Positions 7,580 to 8,016 of a stretch of 8,016 nucleotides of DNA are shown piece by piece. The stretch lies in assembly GCA_902591645.1 (NCBI GenBank), contig CACJBM010000074.1:1-8016 (forward strand). Reading direction: 5' to 3'. How positions within the stretch are numbered: the stretch's first letter is position 1; each line of letters begins with the position of its first letter. The notes beneath the pieces are model-generated. The model saw nothing but the letters and a program-made list of their open reading frames with translations. It ran no database searches and was not told the DNA's origin. A program made the translations under genes and the position numbers. The DNA is from an uncultured Verrucomicrobiota bacterium. Its GTDB lineage: Bacteria > Verrucomicrobiota > Verrucomicrobiae > Verrucomicrobiales > DEV007.

Positions 7580-7852
7580 TTATTGTTCTGGAGATGGCGC
7601 ACCAAATGCCCCTTGTATCGTTGATTCACTTACAGGTTCAGCCGATTGATCACTCAATAGATTAAGGACTCGAGCAGCCCTGCCTGGCTCAGCACTGAGA
7701 AGCTCCGGCAAAGCCTCCTTAAGAGCCGCCACCCTATAATCATCTGACTGCTCATGTCTATCAATACGATCAAGGAAAGCAGCAATATCAATGAGTTTGA
7801 TTCGGGCATCCATGAAACCCAAATCGACGAGGTTAGTTTTTTTCTCTGACAC
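7580..7852 (-). CDS. Small unrecognised protein at the head of the ebo cluster
   Basis: This encodes a 90-residue protein starting at GTG 7852, or 77 residues from ATG 7813 (residue 14); the latter begins MDARIKLIDIAAFLDRID. An in-frame stop at 7865-7867 rules out an earlier start. The core (about 14-70) is rich in Ala, Leu, Asp, Glu and Arg and reads as two or three amphipathic helices, LIDIAAFLDRIDRH then VAALKEALPELLSAEP and AARVLNLLSD. The tail (71-90) is probably disordered. There is no signal peptide, membrane segment, cysteine or known catalytic motif. I do not recognise the family. It holds the place of eboA in canonical clusters, yet is much shorter than EboA proteins and I see no EboA-like motif. 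The 11-bp gap to eboB and shared strand argue that it is a real operon member, perhaps a small partner protein. It starts 40 bp after the stop of the right-edge partial gene. Confidence 0.78.
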   Translation of the reverse strand: MSEKKTNLVDLGFMDARIKLIDIAAFLDRIDRHEQSDDYRVAALKEALPELLSAEPGRAARVLNLLSDQSAEPVSESTIQGAFGAPSPEQ

Positions 7853-7892
7853 GATACAATTATTTTATAATTAATTTCCCTGCAAGACTACC

Positions 7893-8016
7893 CTATTTTG
7901 AGTTCTTTTTTAAAGTCATTAGATACTCAACTAAATCGACAAGATCATCTTTGGTCATAGCAGAGACTAAACCGGATGGCATTAATGATACTCCGAGAGG
8001 AACCCTCGATTCGACT
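7893..8016 (-). CDS. C-terminal 40 residues of a probable PVC-type haem-binding / cytochrome c domain protein (5' end outside window)
   Basis: On the minus strand the frame is open from the right edge to TAG at 7895-7893. The 40 visible residues contain PLGVSLMPSGLVSAMTKDD followed by LVDLVEYLMTLKK. This S-x-M-P-x-G-L then helix D-L-V-x-Y-L-x-x-L pattern is typical of the end of haem-binding c-type cytochrome domains in planctomycete and verrucomicrobial proteins, where the Met is the candidate axial ligand and the final helix packs on the haem. The CXXCH haem-attachment site would lie outside the window and cannot be confirmed. The gap of 40 bp to the small-protein gene is AT-rich and shows no clear hairpin, so read-through into the ebo genes is possible. 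Confidence 0.65.
   Translation of the reverse strand, partial: VESRVPLGVSLMPSGLVSAMTKDDLVDLVEYLMTLKKNSK

Noticed and set aside
7580..7852. Naming the small protein EboA
   Set aside because: It is much shorter than EboA proteins and I could not identify any EboA-like motif; position alone is not enough.
7853..7892. A sigma-70 type promoter for the ebo genes (TTGCAG and TATAAA on the minus strand)
   Set aside because: The spacing between the two boxes is only about 10 bp, and the properly spaced hexamer is a poor match; AT-richness alone does not support a promoter call.

Overview
The window looks like part of a chromosome from a marine-type bacterium of the Planctomycetes-Verrucomicrobia-Chlamydiae group, most likely Verrucomicrobiota. 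Three things suggest this: a very large cysteine-free secreted-type protein built from LamG, Ig-like and thrombospondin-type-3 calcium-binding repeats; the C-terminal end of what resembles a PVC-type haem-binding (cytochrome c) domain at the right edge; and genes that start without Shine-Dalgarno motifs. The assignment is an inference from protein style, not from a marker gene.

Left part (1-3408, plus strand): the C-terminal ~1135 residues of a giant modular surface or secreted protein. It is open at the left edge, so its start and signal peptide lie outside. The order is: end of a LamG domain, Ig-like domain, LamG, Ig-like, a different LamG type, five calcium-binding repeats, a second copy of that LamG type, and a C-terminal beta-rich domain.

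Right part (7852-3415, minus strand, transcribed right to left): five closely spaced genes with gaps of 11, 41, 6 and 60 bp, in the order small protein - eboB - eboE - eboC - eboD. This is an ebo cluster, the metabolite-traffic gene set known from cyanobacteria (export of the scytonemin precursor), other bacteria and some algal plastids. EboB is a TatD-like metal hydrolase, EboE a xylose-isomerase-like TIM barrel, EboC a UbiA-like membrane protein and EboD a 3-dehydroquinate-synthase-like sugar phosphate cyclase. The order is rearranged compared with the canonical A-B-C-D-E-F. No EboF (phosphodiesterase-like) or recognisable EboA is present here. An unrecognised 90-residue (or 77-residue) protein occupies the usual position of eboA. 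The compound this cluster handles cannot be read from the window; no biosynthetic genes are beside it.

The ebo operon and the giant gene converge with only 6 bp between their stop codons. At the right edge, a partial gene on the minus strand ends 40 bp before the small-protein gene and could belong to the same transcript. No RNA gene, CRISPR array, insertion sequence or clear terminator was seen, and there is no gene-free stretch over 300 bases.
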